This document shows positions 18,883-28,458 of a DNA stretch of 56,540 nucleotides, piece by piece (positions within the stretch are counted from its first letter, which is position 1; each line of letters starts with the position of its first letter). A program made the position numbers and the translations under genes. This DNA is from Patescibacteria group bacterium (GTDB taxonomy: Bacteria > Patescibacteriota > Patescibacteriia > Patescibacteriales > UBA12465), in the NCBI GenBank assembly GCA_028696995.1, contig JAQVFY010000005.1:1-56540 (forward strand), written 5' to 3'. The notes under the pieces were generated by a model. That model was not told the origin of the DNA, did no database searches, and worked only from the letters and a program-made list of their open reading frames with translations.

Positions 18883-20634
18883 ATGGAGAATTTAGAAATA
18901 CAACGCCATTCCTTGGCTCATATTTTAGCCTTGGCGCTTCTTCGGACTTATCCAGAGATAAAGTTTGCTATTGGGCCGGATGTTGATAATGGTTTTTATT
19001 ATGATATCGATTTCGCTGATAAGAAAATTAGTGATGCTGATTTAGTTGAAATTGAAAAAAAAATGAAGCACATTATTAAGCAGAATTTGAAGTTTGTTAG
19101 ATCGGAAAAGGATATTGATCAAGCAATTAAAGAGGCCCAGGAAAGCAATGATGTTTATAAGTTAGAAATATTAGAAGATTTAAAAAAAGAAGGAGAGTCT
19201 CAAGTTAGTTTTTATCAATTAGGGGAGTTTTCTGATCTTTGTCGTGGACCTCATTTAGAATCAACCGGAAAAGTGAAGGTCGGATCTTTTAAGTTGGATA
19301 AAATAGCTGGAGCTTATTGGCGAGGAGATGAGAAAAATAAAATGCTAACTCGTATTTATGGTTTAGCCTTCTCTAGTCCAGAGGATTTAAAAGATTATTT
19401 AGAAATAGCTGAAGAGGCTAAAAAGAGAGATCATCGTAAGCTTGGAAAGGAGCTTGATTTATTTTGCTTTTCAGATTTGGTTGGTCCGGGTCTTCCTCTT
19501 TTTACCCCCAAGGGGATGATAATTATCGATGCTTTAAGAAGTCATATAGAAAAAGTTTGTCGTCGCTATGGTTTTGAAAAGGTTATGACTCCGCATTTAG
19601 CAAAAATTTCTCTTTATGAGACTTCTGGTCATGCCAAAAAGTTTAGTGAGGAGTTATTTCACGTTTCATCAGAAAAAGGGCATGATTTTGTTATTAAGCC
19701 GGTTCAGTGCCCTCATCAAACTCAAATTTATGCTTCTAGGGCTCGGTCTTATCGTGATTTGCCAATCAAGTATATGGAATCAGAAAAGCAATATCGTGCT
19801 GAAAAGAGTGGAGAAGTCGGGGGTCTTTCTCGAGTTTATGCTATCACCGTTGAGGATGGGCACACTTTTTGCCGACTTGATCAAACTAAAGAAGAAATTA
19901 AAAGTTTAGTTAATATCATTAAAGATTTTTATAGCGCTCTTGGTCTTTGGGGTAAACATTGGGTGTCTTTGTCGGTTCGAGACTATAGCAGTCCTGATAA
20001 ATATATTGGGGATCCGAAAGATTGGGATATCTGTGAATCTATATTAGAGGATGTTTCTAATGAAATGGGGCTTGGTGCTAAGAGAATAGAGGGAGAGGCT
20101 GCTTTGTATGGTCCTAAATTAGATTTTATGTTTCGTGATTCTTTAGGAAAGGAAATCCAAATTCCAACTGTGCAACTTGATTTTGCCACTCCTAAGAGAT
20201 TTAATTTGGTTTATAAGGATAGGGATGGTAGCGAAAAAAATCCAGTTATGATACACAGGGCCATACTTGGATCTTATGAGCGTTTCTTAGCCTTGATTAT
20301 TGAACATTATGGAGGAGCTTTTCCTTTGTGGATGGCGCCAGTCCAAGTAAAAATTATTTCCGTAGCTGAAAAACATATTGAATATTGTCAAAAATTAAAA
20401 CAAGAGTTTTTAGATTTGGATTTGCGCCCAGACTTAGATATTGAAAATGAAACTGTGGCCAATAAAATTAGAAAAGCTGTATCCGAAAAAGTTCCGTATA
20501 TAATTGTAGTGGGAGACAAGGAAAGCAAAGGAAAGATTTTGGCTGTTAGAAAAAGAGGGGAGCAGAAAATCGAGGAGATTAAAAAAAATGATTTTATCGA
20601 AGCATTGAAAAGAGAGATTGATGATAAAAAATAG
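18883..20634 (+). CDS. thrS: Threonyl-tRNA synthetase lacking TGS domain
   Basis: RHSLAHILALAL (editing domain start), GPGLPLFTPKG, KPVQCPHQ, RAILGSYERFLALIIEHYGGAFPLW. Confidence 0.95.
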   Translation: MENLEIQRHSLAHILALALLRTYPEIKFAIGPDVDNGFYYDIDFADKKISDADLVEIEKKMKHIIKQNLKFVRSEKDIDQAIKEAQESNDVYKLEILEDLKKEGESQVSFYQLGEFSDLCRGPHLESTGKVKVGSFKLDKIAGAYWRGDEKNKMLTRIYGLAFSSPEDLKDYLEIAEEAKKRDHRKLGKELDLFCFSDLVGPGLPLFTPKGMIIIDALRSHIEKVCRRYGFEKVMTPHLAKISLYETSGHAKKFSEELFHVSSEKGHDFVIKPVQCPHQTQIYASRARSYRDLPIKYMESEKQYRAEKSGEVGGLSRVYAITVEDGHTFCRLDQTKEEIKSLVNIIKDFYSALGLWGKHWVSLSVRDYSSPDKYIGDPKDWDICESILEDVSNEMGLGAKRIEGEAALYGPKLDFMFRDSLGKEIQIPTVQLDFATPKRFNLVYKDRDGSEKNPVMIHRAILGSYERFLALIIEHYGGAFPLWMAPVQVKIISVAEKHIEYCQKLKQEFLDLDLRPDLDIENETVANKIRKAVSEKVPYIIVVGDKESKGKILAVRKRGEQKIEEIKKNDFIEALKREIDDKK

Positions 20635-20662
20635 TATTTTTAATTTCTGTAAAACATAAAAT

Positions 20663-20694
20663 AAAAAAAGCGTTAATTTTTAAACGCTTTTTTT
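20663..20694. terminator. Bidirectional terminator between convergent genes
   Basis: AAAAAAAGCGTT ... AACGCTTTTTTT perfect stem. Confidence 0.9.
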
Positions 20695-20707
20695 ATAAGG
20701 TTTATTT

Positions 20708-21559
20708 TTATTTGTTATTTATTATTTTACTGATTTTATTAGCTAGAGATATAGCTGATTTTAAATCATTTTGGTGAATATTGCGACCGATGGCGCAACC
20801 ACGGGCCCCGGAAATTTTTATTTGGTTTTTGATGGTTTTTAATAATTTAGTTTCATTAACTTTTGATCCGCCAGAGCATATTACACCAGTATTTCCTCCG
20901 GCTATTATGACTTTTTTAAATTTTTCAGTTTCTTTTTCGCTATCTCCAAGGGGGTAGCTAAGTTTTACAAAATCAGCCCCTAAACAAAGACCTACTCCGG
21001 CTGCTCCTGCTAATAGGTCTATTGATTTTTCGTTTTTAATATTTTTACCGCGAGGATATATCCATAAAACTGCTAATAATCCGTTTTGGTGAGCAGTCTT
21101 TATAATTTGGGCGGCTTCAGTCATCATTTGATTTTCATATTCACTACCTAAATATATAGTATAACCAACTCCAAGTATTTTTAGTCCAGATTGTTTTTTA
21201 AAATTAATAACATCCATAACAGTCCAAAGGGCCGGGCTGATAGGATCTTGGGTTTTTATTAGATTACTTTTTCCGTTTAATTTTACTAAGTAAGGAATTT
21301 TTTTATATTTTTCTCCATAGCGAGAAATTAGTCCTAGGTGTCCGGCAAAAACTCCTATTTTTGATTTATTGGCAATTTTAAAGAGATGTTCGGGGTCGGA
21401 GTTTTTAAACTTATTAGAAAAATCATCATTGAGATGTTCTATTTTCTGATCTCCGGCAAATAGAAATAATTTACCAGTGTTAAAAGTAGCCTCTCGGAGA
21501 TTTTTTAAAAAAGTTTTTTTGTAATTTCTAGGAACTGATAAGGGCACATTGTTCTTCAT
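20708..21559 (-). CDS. Archaeal-type (DhnA/FbaB) class I fructose-bisphosphate aldolase family
   Basis: FAGDQKIEH, GVGYTIYLGSEYE, WIYPRGKNI, GADFVKLSYP Schiff-base Lys, GCAIGRNIHQ. Confidence 0.88.
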   Translation of the reverse strand: MKNNVPLSVPRNYKKTFLKNLREATFNTGKLFLFAGDQKIEHLNDDFSNKFKNSDPEHLFKIANKSKIGVFAGHLGLISRYGEKYKKIPYLVKLNGKSNLIKTQDPISPALWTVMDVINFKKQSGLKILGVGYTIYLGSEYENQMMTEAAQIIKTAHQNGLLAVLWIYPRGKNIKNEKSIDLLAGAAGVGLCLGADFVKLSYPLGDSEKETEKFKKVIIAGGNTGVICSGGSKVNETKLLKTIKNQIKISGARGCAIGRNIHQNDLKSAISLANKISKIINNK

Positions 21560-21631
21560 ATAATTGTTTTAATAAATTATTAAATTATGTTATAATATTT
21601 GTATGGTTAAATTATAACATTTTTTAAAAAT

Positions 21632-22543
21632 ATGGACAACAAAAAAGATAAGACTCAAAAAGAACAAAATAAAGATATTAATCTTAATAATTACCGTGAC
21701 ATGGAAGGGGACTCTTTGCGTCGCGTTAATTTTGGTTTATGGTTTTTGAAAAATCGTCGCACTTTTTTTCTTTCTATAATTTTGATCCTAATTTTATTAT
21801 CTATTATTTTATATTCTAGAGTTTTCTATAATCTATATGTTTATATAAAAAATAGACCAGAAGAGCTTCGAGCTTTAAAAGAGCTTTCTACTATTAGTGT
21901 TAATTTTAGTACTACTCGTTCAGCCAAGGATTTAGAAGTTTTTGGTCCTCAAAGTTTTTTTCATAGTGGAGATTATGATTTTGTAGGTCGGGTTAAAAAT
22001 CCAAACGATAATTTTTTTGCCTTTATAAATTATTGTTTCTTGGATGGCGAAGAAGAGTTAGCCTGTTCTAATGCTACTGTTTTACCCAATGAAGATAAAT
22101 ATTTGGTTATTTTATCTAAAAAAATAGATAGTCGTTTATCAAATTTGAAATTTGTTATAAAAAATTCTAATTGGCAGAGAGTTGATGTCAAAAAGTATGG
22201 TAATTGGAGTAATTATTTTCAAGAGAGATCAAACTTTCTGGTATCTAATACTAAATTTGAATCTAATTCTTCTAGTGGGATAGATTCAGTTAATAATAAT
22301 AATCTATCTTTCATTATTAAAAATAATAGCCCTTATAATTATTGGGAAGTACCCTTATTAATAGTTATGTTTAATTATAATAATATCGTAGGAGTTAATC
22401 GATACACTGTTCGCGAATTTATGTCTCTGGATGAAAAGAATGTTAATTTATCTTGGTCTAATTCTATTAGCTCTTCTGATCGAGTGGAGGTTATTCCTGA
22501 AGTTAATATTTTAGATGATAATAATTATATAAAATATAAGTAA
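21632..22543 (+). CDS. Hypothetical single-pass membrane protein
   Basis: One strong TM segment FFLSIILILILLSIILYSRVF, extracytoplasmic C-terminus. Confidence 0.7.
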   Translation: MDNKKDKTQKEQNKDINLNNYRDMEGDSLRRVNFGLWFLKNRRTFFLSIILILILLSIILYSRVFYNLYVYIKNRPEELRALKELSTISVNFSTTRSAKDLEVFGPQSFFHSGDYDFVGRVKNPNDNFFAFINYCFLDGEEELACSNATVLPNEDKYLVILSKKIDSRLSNLKFVIKNSNWQRVDVKKYGNWSNYFQERSNFLVSNTKFESNSSSGIDSVNNNNLSFIIKNNSPYNYWEVPLLIVMFNYNNIVGVNRYTVREFMSLDEKNVNLSWSNSISSSDRVEVIPEVNILDDNNYIKYK

Positions 22544-22553
22544 TAAAAAAAAT

Positions 22554-23141
22554 ATGCTAAATTTTTTAAATCTTCCTTTTTTAGCACAAGATTTTTCTGG
22601 AAAAATTTCTTCCGAAACTTTTGATTTTCATTATGGCAAACATCATCGAGCTTATTTTGATAATTTATTAAAATTAATATCTGGCACTGATTTAGAGAAT
22701 TATAGTTTGGAAGAAATTATTAAGAAATCTTTTTCCCAAGATAATTTAAGAGCTGTTTTTAATAATTCTGCTCAGGTTTTTAATCATGATTTTTATTGGC
22801 AGAGTTTAACTCCAAAGAAGAAAGAACCTAGTAAATTTTTATTAAAAAAGATTATTGCTAATTTTTCTTCCTTAGATAATTTTAAAGGCAATCTTAAAAA
22901 GGTGGCTCTCGGACAATTTGGCTCTGGTTGGGTTTGGGTTATTTTAGATAAGGGAGAAATTAAGATAATTTCAACATCAAATGCAGATACTCCTATAGCT
23001 TATGGGATAAAACCTCTTTTAACTATTGATGTCTGGGAGCATGCTTATTATATTGATCATCGGAATAATAGGGCTGGTTATTTAGATTTAGTGATAAATG
23101 ATTTGATTAATTGGGATTTTTTTGAGGACAATCTTAAATAA
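22554..23141 (+). CDS. Fe/Mn superoxide dismutase
   Basis: FHYGKHHRAYFDN, FNHDFYWQSL, DVWEHAYYIDHRNNRAGYL metal ligands retained. Confidence 0.93.
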   Translation: MLNFLNLPFLAQDFSGKISSETFDFHYGKHHRAYFDNLLKLISGTDLENYSLEEIIKKSFSQDNLRAVFNNSAQVFNHDFYWQSLTPKKKEPSKFLLKKIIANFSSLDNFKGNLKKVALGQFGSGWVWVILDKGEIKIISTSNADTPIAYGIKPLLTIDVWEHAYYIDHRNNRAGYLDLVINDLINWDFFEDNLK

Positions 23142-23209
23142 AAATCTGTGGATTAACTGTTTATTTATTGTTGATAACTTCTAGTAGTATTTAAATATTT
23201 TTTTGCATA

Positions 23210-23249
23210 AAAACAAGTTGGGTTGTGTATAACTCAACTTGTTTTTTAT
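23210..23249 (+). terminator. Rho-independent terminator
   Basis: ACAAGTTGGGTT-GTGTAT-AACTCAACTTGT stem (one G.U) followed by TTTTT. Confidence 0.9.
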
Positions 23250-23300
23250 TTTTATCATTAAAACACTATTTTTATTAGTGTTTATTGATGTTTTTTTGTG

Positions 23301-23354
23301 TTGACTTGGGGGGAAAAGTGGTGTATAATTATAGTCATAGGGGGAAAAGTGGGG
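23301..23354 (+). promoter_or_regulatory. Promoter and MraZ-type G-rich direct-repeat operator
   Basis: TTGACT (23301-23306)-N17-TATAAT (23324-23329); GGGGAAAAGTGG at 23310-23321 and 23341-23352. Confidence 0.85.
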
Positions 23355-23407
23355 AATTATATTCTAGCTTTCTTAATTATATTAAATAAACAATTATTTT
23401 AATCTTT

Positions 23408-23839
23408 ATGTTTATTGGAGAATACAATCACAACTTAGATGAAAAGGGAAGATTGGCAATTCCAGTTAAATTTAGAGCTCTGCTAAAAAAGGGTGGAGTT
23501 GTTACTAAAGGTTTGGATAATTGTTTATTTTTGTATACCAAAGATCAATGGGAAAAAATTGCTCAAAAATTATCAGCTCTACCCATTAGTCAAGCTAAAG
23601 CTCGAGCTTTTGCTCGACATTTATTGGCTGGGGCTATGGACTTAGAATTTGATAATCAGGGTAGAGTAACCTTGCCTGAGTATCTTAGAGATTTTTCCGG
23701 ATTAAAAAAGTCTGTTATCGTAGCAGGATTATATAATCATTTAGAAATTTGGGATAAAAATAATTGGGATAATTATAAAAAAGAATCAGAAAAGAATAGT
23801 AATGCTATAGCGGAAGAATTGGGAGATTTGGGAATTTAA
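23408..23839 (+). CDS. mraZ: Transcriptional regulator MraZ
   Basis: FIGEYNHNLDEKGRLAIPVKFR, AGAMDLEFDNQGRVTLPEYLRDF. Confidence 0.96.
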   Translation: MFIGEYNHNLDEKGRLAIPVKFRALLKKGGVVTKGLDNCLFLYTKDQWEKIAQKLSALPISQAKARAFARHLLAGAMDLEFDNQGRVTLPEYLRDFSGLKKSVIVAGLYNHLEIWDKNNWDNYKKESEKNSNAIAEELGDLGI

Positions 23840-23849
23840 AAATAAAAGT

Positions 23850-24743
23850 ATGACTAATTATTTTCACATTCCGGTCATGCTAAAAGAGGCGATTGATTTT
23901 TTAAAAATTAAATTAGCTGGAAATTATATTGATGGTACTTTGGGTGGCGGTGGTTATTCTAAAGTAATTTCAGAAAAAATTGGACCACAAGGAACCCTGA
24001 TTTCTATTGATTTAGATCCTTTAGCTATTGAAAATTTTTTAAAAAATAATTTTAAAAATGTAATCGTTGTTAATGATAATTTTGCCAATTTAGAAGAAAT
24101 AGTTTTAAAAAGTAAAAAAGGAGCAAAATTTGACGGAATAGTAGTTGATTTGGGACTTTCTTCAGCTCAATTAGAAGATAAAGATAGAGGGTTTTCTTTT
24201 TTAAATAATAGTAGCTTGGACATGTCTTTTGGTCCGGCTCCAGAAAAAGAAACTAGCTTTATTATAAATAGTTATGGGGTGCGAGATTTGGAAAGGATTA
24301 TTAAGGAATATGGTCAAGAGTCTTGGGCCAGAAAAATAGCCAATAACATTGTTTTATCTAGGAAGAAAAAAAGAATTAGTACCACTCAGGAATTAGTAGA
24401 CATTATTATTAGTTCTATTCCTAGAAAATTTTGGTCCAGAAAAATTCATCCAGCGACTAAAACCTTTCAGGCTCTTCGTATGGAGACTAATGGAGAGTTA
24501 GAAAGCTTGAAGAAATTTTTACCAATAGCAGTTAAGTTGCTAAAAAAAGGTGGACGATTAGTAGTTATTTCTTTTCATAGTTTAGAAGATCGTATTGTAA
24601 AGAATTTTTTTAGAGATTTGAGTCGAGAAGATAAACCAATTATTAAAATTTTAACTCCTAAACCACTAGTTCCCAGTGAGGAGGAGGTCAATAAAAATTT
24701 TCGTTCTCGTAGTGCTAAATTAAGAGCTGTTGAGAAAATATAA
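23850..24743 (+). CDS. rsmH: 16S rRNA (cytosine1402-N4)-methyltransferase
   Basis: HIPVMLKEAIDFL, YIDGTLGGGGYS, GFSFLNNSSLDMS, HPATKTFQALRMETN, VISFHSLEDRIVKNFF. Confidence 0.96.
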   Translation: MTNYFHIPVMLKEAIDFLKIKLAGNYIDGTLGGGGYSKVISEKIGPQGTLISIDLDPLAIENFLKNNFKNVIVVNDNFANLEEIVLKSKKGAKFDGIVVDLGLSSAQLEDKDRGFSFLNNSSLDMSFGPAPEKETSFIINSYGVRDLERIIKEYGQESWARKIANNIVLSRKKKRISTTQELVDIIISSIPRKFWSRKIHPATKTFQALRMETNGELESLKKFLPIAVKLLKKGGRLVVISFHSLEDRIVKNFFRDLSREDKPIIKILTPKPLVPSEEEVNKNFRSRSAKLRAVEKI

Positions 24744-24768
24744 TTATTATAAATCTAATAAAAACAAT

Positions 24769-25077
24769 ATGAGCACAATCAAAAAAGAAAAAAATAAAAT
24801 AATTAGCGCTCTTAATTTATGTTTAGTTATTTTTTTAATGTTAGGAGGATTCTTTTTTCTCAAGAGTATAGATGACGTTATGGTTAAGAATTTAGAATTA
24901 GAACAATCTAGGGCTAAACTAGATTTGTTGAGAGAGGAAAAACAGGATATGGAATTAAAGAAAAATTCTTTAGAATCTTATGAAAATGTTAGTTCCCGTT
25001 TAAAAGATTTACAGATGGTAAAAGTGGCTGATATTGATTATATAAGTGTTGGAGATGATTCTTTGGCTAAGAGATAA
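24769..25077 (+). CDS. FtsL-like/septum formation initiator-like small membrane protein
   Basis: One TM helix + coiled coil between rsmH and ftsI; 24769 ATG has the window's usual T(-1) context (listed ORF starts 24730). Confidence 0.65.
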   Translation: MSTIKKEKNKIISALNLCLVIFLMLGGFFFLKSIDDVMVKNLELEQSRAKLDLLREEKQDMELKKNSLESYENVSSRLKDLQMVKVADIDYISVGDDSLAKR

Positions 25078-25083
25078 TTTTTT

Positions 25084-27168
25084 ATGACTTCTAAATTTAA
25101 TAAAAAAAAAGATAACAAAAAAGCATTTCCTAATAATAATCGCCTCAATTATTTGATTGTGGCTGTTTTTTTTATTTTTGTTTGTATTGTTTATCAACTT
25201 TATTCTATTCAAATTATAAATCATGACAAATATGTAGCTAAGGCTAGTTTACAGCATAATATTTATAGTGAATTAAAATCTCAAAGGGGAGAAATTTATT
25301 TGAGACAAAATAATTCTGATTTTTACCCCTTAGCCACTAATAAGGAATATGTGGCTATGTATATAAATCCTCGAGCCTTATATGAAGAGGAGATCTTGGC
25401 TTTATTACAGCACGTTTTTGATGTTTTTCATCGAAGTTCAGTTGAAAAAGAAGTCGATAATTTATTAGCAAAACAGGAGCAAGAAGATTTTGATAATGAA
25501 TTAGAATATATAAATAGTTTGGATTTATCTGAAGATGAAAAAAATATTAAAAGAGAGGAGCTTATTTCTCGGCATAATTCTCTGGAGTCAAATGAAGAGT
25601 GGCAAGAATTTAAAAAAACTAAAAGAGAGTTAGAAATCAAAGAGCGGGAGCAAAATATTATTAATGATTATTTTGAGAAGGTTAATGTTCGTGATAAATA
25701 CTCTCGTTTAGTTAAGAGAAAAATAGAAAAAGAAGAATTAATTAATTTTTATTTTTCCGTTTTAAGAGAGAAGTTTTCTTTGAATTCCCCAGAAGATTTA
25801 TTTATAAAAAATGGGAAAGTTTTATTAGTTTCTGATGGTCGTGATGTTAGTTTAGAAATAGAAGGTTTTTCTTACACCTGGGAAACTTTTCGGTATTATC
25901 CCGATAAAGAAACCATGTCTATTTTAACTGGTTTTTCTAATATGGAAAATGTTGGAAATTATGGATTAGAAGGTTTTTTTAATAGTGAATTGAGCGGTGA
26001 GGATGGCTTTCTTTTAGGGGATAAAGGAAGTTATCAGGGGCGCAGAATTATTATTGATAAAAAAGAATATAAGGCTCCTGTTAATGGAAATAATATAGTT
26101 TTGACTATTGATTATGGGGTGCAGATGAGTGTTTGTCAAAAATTAAAAGAAGCTCAGCTTAAGCATCAGTTCAATAGTGGAAGTGTTATTATTATGGATC
26201 CAAAAACCGGAAAAATAATAGCGATGTGTTCTTGGCCAGGTTATGATCCTAATAATTACCAAGAAGTAGAAGATTCTAGTATTTTTGATGATCCTAATAT
26301 TTCTCGTCAATATGAACCAGGCTCGGTTTTTAAGACTATAACGATGGCAGCTGCTATTGATCAGGGGAAGATTAGTCCTGATACTTTTTATAATGATTTA
26401 GGTCAATTAAATATTAAAGGTTGGCCAAAACCAATTAAAAATTCTGATTTTAGTATTCATGGTGGTCACGGTTGGGTTAATATGAATTATGTTCTGGAAA
26501 ATTCTTTAAACACTGGAGCAATTTTTGCTGCTTCGCAAATTGGTCCTCAGGTTTTTGCTGAGTATTTGGAAAAATTTGGTTTTAATGATAAAACTGGTAT
26601 TGAATTGAGTGGAGAAATTTCTGGAAACTTTAGAAATTTATTATCAGATAAAGTTAAAGATATTGATTTTGCTACTGCCTCTTTTGGTCAGGGGGTTGCC
26701 GTTACCCCTTTACAGATGATTTCAGCTTATTCGGCTATTGCTAACAAAGGTGTTTTGATGAAGCCATATATAGTGGATGAAATTTTGGATGAAAATAATC
26801 AGCTTATTAAAAAAACAGAGCCGCAAATTGTTAGGAGAGTTATTTCTGAACAAACAGCCGAGACTGTTTCAGCCATGTTGGTCAATGTAGTAGAAAATGG
26901 ACATGCTAAAAAATCTAAAATCGATGGCTATTATATCGGGGGAAAGACAGGAACGGCTCAAATCCCTTCACCTCGAGGTGGTTATCTAGAGGGGCAATAT
27001 GTTCATAATTTTTTGGGTTATGGTCCAATTGAGGATCCTAAGTTTGTTATGTTGGTTAAATTTGATAGTCCTAAAACTTCAGTTTATGCCGAAGGCACGG
27101 TGGTTCCAGTTTTTGGCGAAATTATTGATTTTCTGTTAAAATATTATCAGATACCAAAGAGTAGGTAG
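25084..27168 (+). CDS. ftsI: Penicillin-binding protein / FtsI-like transpeptidase
   Basis: YEPGSVFKTITMAAAID (SxxK), NSLNTGAIF (SxN), GGKTGTAQIP (KTG). Confidence 0.93.
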   Translation: MTSKFNKKKDNKKAFPNNNRLNYLIVAVFFIFVCIVYQLYSIQIINHDKYVAKASLQHNIYSELKSQRGEIYLRQNNSDFYPLATNKEYVAMYINPRALYEEEILALLQHVFDVFHRSSVEKEVDNLLAKQEQEDFDNELEYINSLDLSEDEKNIKREELISRHNSLESNEEWQEFKKTKRELEIKEREQNIINDYFEKVNVRDKYSRLVKRKIEKEELINFYFSVLREKFSLNSPEDLFIKNGKVLLVSDGRDVSLEIEGFSYTWETFRYYPDKETMSILTGFSNMENVGNYGLEGFFNSELSGEDGFLLGDKGSYQGRRIIIDKKEYKAPVNGNNIVLTIDYGVQMSVCQKLKEAQLKHQFNSGSVIIMDPKTGKIIAMCSWPGYDPNNYQEVEDSSIFDDPNISRQYEPGSVFKTITMAAAIDQGKISPDTFYNDLGQLNIKGWPKPIKNSDFSIHGGHGWVNMNYVLENSLNTGAIFAASQIGPQVFAEYLEKFGFNDKTGIELSGEISGNFRNLLSDKVKDIDFATASFGQGVAVTPLQMISAYSAIANKGVLMKPYIVDEILDENNQLIKKTEPQIVRRVISEQTAETVSAMLVNVVENGHAKKSKIDGYYIGGKTGTAQIPSPRGGYLEGQYVHNFLGYGPIEDPKFVMLVKFDSPKTSVYAEGTVVPVFGEIIDFLLKYYQIPKSR

Positions 27169-27201
27169 AATAATTAAGAAAATAAGAAATAAAACAATAT
27201 T

Positions 27202-28458
27202 ATGAAGAAAATTATTATGAAAGTATTGGCTTTTTGGGCTAAGATGATTATAAGAAAATATCAGCCTAAAGTTATCGGGATAACTGGTAGTGTTGGGAAA
27301 ACTAGCACTAAAGAGGTTGTTGCCTCTATTTTAGCGCATAAGTTTAGAGTTCGAGCTAGTATTAAAAATTATAATAATGAATTTGGTTTACCGCTTTCAA
27401 TTATTGGTCTAGAATCACCCGGAAAAAATCTTTGGGGGTGGTTGAAAGTTTTTTTTAAAATTAAAAAATTATTATTATTTAAAGACAGGGATTATCCTGA
27501 GGTTTTGGTTTTGGAGATGGGAGTTGATCGAGAAGGGGATATGGATTATTTATTGAAAATAGTTAAGCCCGACATTGGGGTTCTCACTAATGTTTCTCAA
27601 TCTCATTTAGAATATTTTGGAAGTTTAGAAAAAATAAAAAAAGAAAAAGCAAAATTATTAAAAAATTTAAATAAAGATGGCTTGGCAATACTAAATTCTG
27701 ATAATAAATATTTAAAAGATTTACCTAAAGAAATAAAAAGTAAATGTTGGCTTTATGGTCTAGAAGAGGGATCCGATTTTGTGGCTAAAGATATTTCTTT
27801 TGTTTTGCCAGAAGATTTGCTTTCTGGTGATTTTTTTGGGATTAATTTTAAATTAGAATATCAAGGTTCGGTTCTGCCGGTTATTTTACCTGGCGCAATT
27901 AGTTATCCAGCAATTTATTCATCTTTAGTGGCCTTGGCCATTGGTTTTCATTTGGGTCTTAATTTAATAGAAATTACTAAATATCTACAAGAAATTTCTA
28001 GTGTTTCTGGTCGAATGGAAGTTTTACCGGGAATTAAAGGAACAGTTATTATTGATGATTCTTATAATTCTTCGCCGGAGTCCGCTCTTAGTGCTTTGAA
28101 AACTATAGAGAAAATAAAAAATATAAATGGTCGTAAAATTATTATTTTTGGAGATATGTTAGAGTTGGGTAGCTATAGTGAGGAAGGGCATCGTTTAGTT
28201 GGGAAAAAAGTAGCTGAAATTGGGGTTGATTTATTGGTGCTTATTGGCGAAAAAAGCTTAGATATTTTTAAATCAGTTTTAAGCAATGGTTTTAAAGAAG
28301 AAAATGTTTTTAAATTTGATAATGTTGAAGAAGCTTTAGTCTTTGTTAAGGAGAAAATTACATCTAAGGATCTTGTTTTGGTTAAAGCTTCACGTGGAAT
28401 GAAACTAGATAAAATTGTAAAAGAATTAAAACTTTATAAAGATGGAAAATCTGATTAA
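27202..28458 (+). CDS. murF: UDP-N-acetylmuramoyl-tripeptide--D-Ala-D-Ala ligase (MurF-like)
   Basis: VIGITGSVGKTSTKE, LEMGVDREGDM, VIIDDSYNSSPESALSAL, FGDMLELG. Confidence 0.92.
   Translation: MKKIIMKVLAFWAKMIIRKYQPKVIGITGSVGKTSTKEVVASILAHKFRVRASIKNYNNEFGLPLSIIGLESPGKNLWGWLKVFFKIKKLLLFKDRDYPEVLVLEMGVDREGDMDYLLKIVKPDIGVLTNVSQSHLEYFGSLEKIKKEKAKLLKNLNKDGLAILNSDNKYLKDLPKEIKSKCWLYGLEEGSDFVAKDISFVLPEDLLSGDFFGINFKLEYQGSVLPVILPGAISYPAIYSSLVALAIGFHLGLNLIEITKYLQEISSVSGRMEVLPGIKGTVIIDDSYNSSPESALSALKTIEKIKNINGRKIIIFGDMLELGSYSEEGHRLVGKKVAEIGVDLLVLIGEKSLDIFKSVLSNGFKEENVFKFDNVEEALVFVKEKITSKDLVLVKASRGMKLDKIVKELKLYKDGKSD

Noticed and set aside
19616-19909. 97-aa ORF inside thrS
   Set aside because: Alternative frame of a conserved synthetase gene.
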